A stretch of 64,000 bases of DNA from Mycteria americana (Eukaryota; Chordata; Aves; Ciconiiformes; Ciconiidae): assembly GCF_035582795.1 (NCBI RefSeq), contig NC_134383.1:255501-319500 (forward strand), read 5' to 3'. The first letter of the stretch is position 1, and the number at the start of each line of letters is the position of its first letter. Positions 63,822-64,000 of the stretch are shown here, one piece after another. A program made the position numbers and the translations under genes. The notes under the pieces were generated by a model that ran no database searches, was not told the origin of the DNA, and was given only the letters and a program-made list of their open reading frames with translations.

Positions 63822-64000
63822 CTGTTAACATCAGCAACCAGACAGAGGGACATTGGCTATTGAAGTGTGGCTGCTACTCATGACATACTCCCATGCACGT
63901 TTATCGGCCCAGAGATTCTCACTAACATGAAAGAAAGGAGACTCAAGTTCTCAATACCTGTCCAAGACGTCGGGACAAAAATGAAAAGATCTTAACCAGC
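63822..64000 (-). other. KMT2A: KMT2A intron at the right edge
   Basis: The intron upstream of the bromodomain exon continues past the window. I see no exon, repeat or regulatory site in these 179 bases. Confidence 0.6.

Overview
This window is a GC-rich, gene-dense piece of vertebrate nuclear DNA, most likely from a bird. The proteins are clear orthologues of human genes from 11q23.3. Introns are short, CpG islands are strong, and I saw no recognisable LINE, SINE, LTR or DNA-transposon copy, which fits an avian microchromosome (chicken chromosome 24 type). The species cannot be named from the sequence. Gene identities come from remembered human proteins plus splice sites read directly. Every complete exon chain below closes on a multiple of three with GT..AG borders (one GC..AG).

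Layout, left to right. The first two coding exons of HYOU1 lie at 575-956 on the minus strand, with a CpG promoter that carries an exact ERSE-II unfolded-protein-response element at 1115-1125. Next is a GC-rich array (about 1226-3010) of six diverged modules with CTCF-like cores and a 63-bp tandem repeat. PHLDB1 follows on the minus strand (coding 3330-19538; probable promoter near 23.95-24.09 kb). ARCN1, delta-COP, is on the minus strand (coding 25634-33293). IFT46 is on the plus strand (33566-37800) and shares a divergent CpG promoter with ARCN1. TMEM25 is on the minus strand (38699-40420), convergent with IFT46. TTC36 is on the minus strand (41172-42004). KMT2A (MLL1) is on the minus strand (coding 46530-63821 and beyond the right edge; 3' UTR about 42.3-46.5 kb). 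It supplies the second part of the bromodomain region, the extended PHD, FYRN, the giant exon with both Taspase-1 sites, FYRC, the Win motif and SET/post-SET.

The genes do not form one pathway. KMT2A is a chromatin regulator, ARCN1 and HYOU1 serve the secretory pathway, IFT46 serves cilia, PHLDB1 links cortex and microtubules, TMEM25 is an Ig-family membrane protein and TTC36 a TPR protein. What they share is conserved order and tight packing: polyadenylation signals and start codons of neighbours are often 100-350 bp apart.

The most unusual features are the CTCF-like array between HYOU1 and PHLDB1, the HYOU1-PHLDB1 adjacency itself, three extra in-frame PHLDB1 exons within a run of twelve phase-0 exons, an overlapping upstream ORF on IFT46, and a GC-AG intron in KMT2A. 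I found no evidence of a new multi-gene system.
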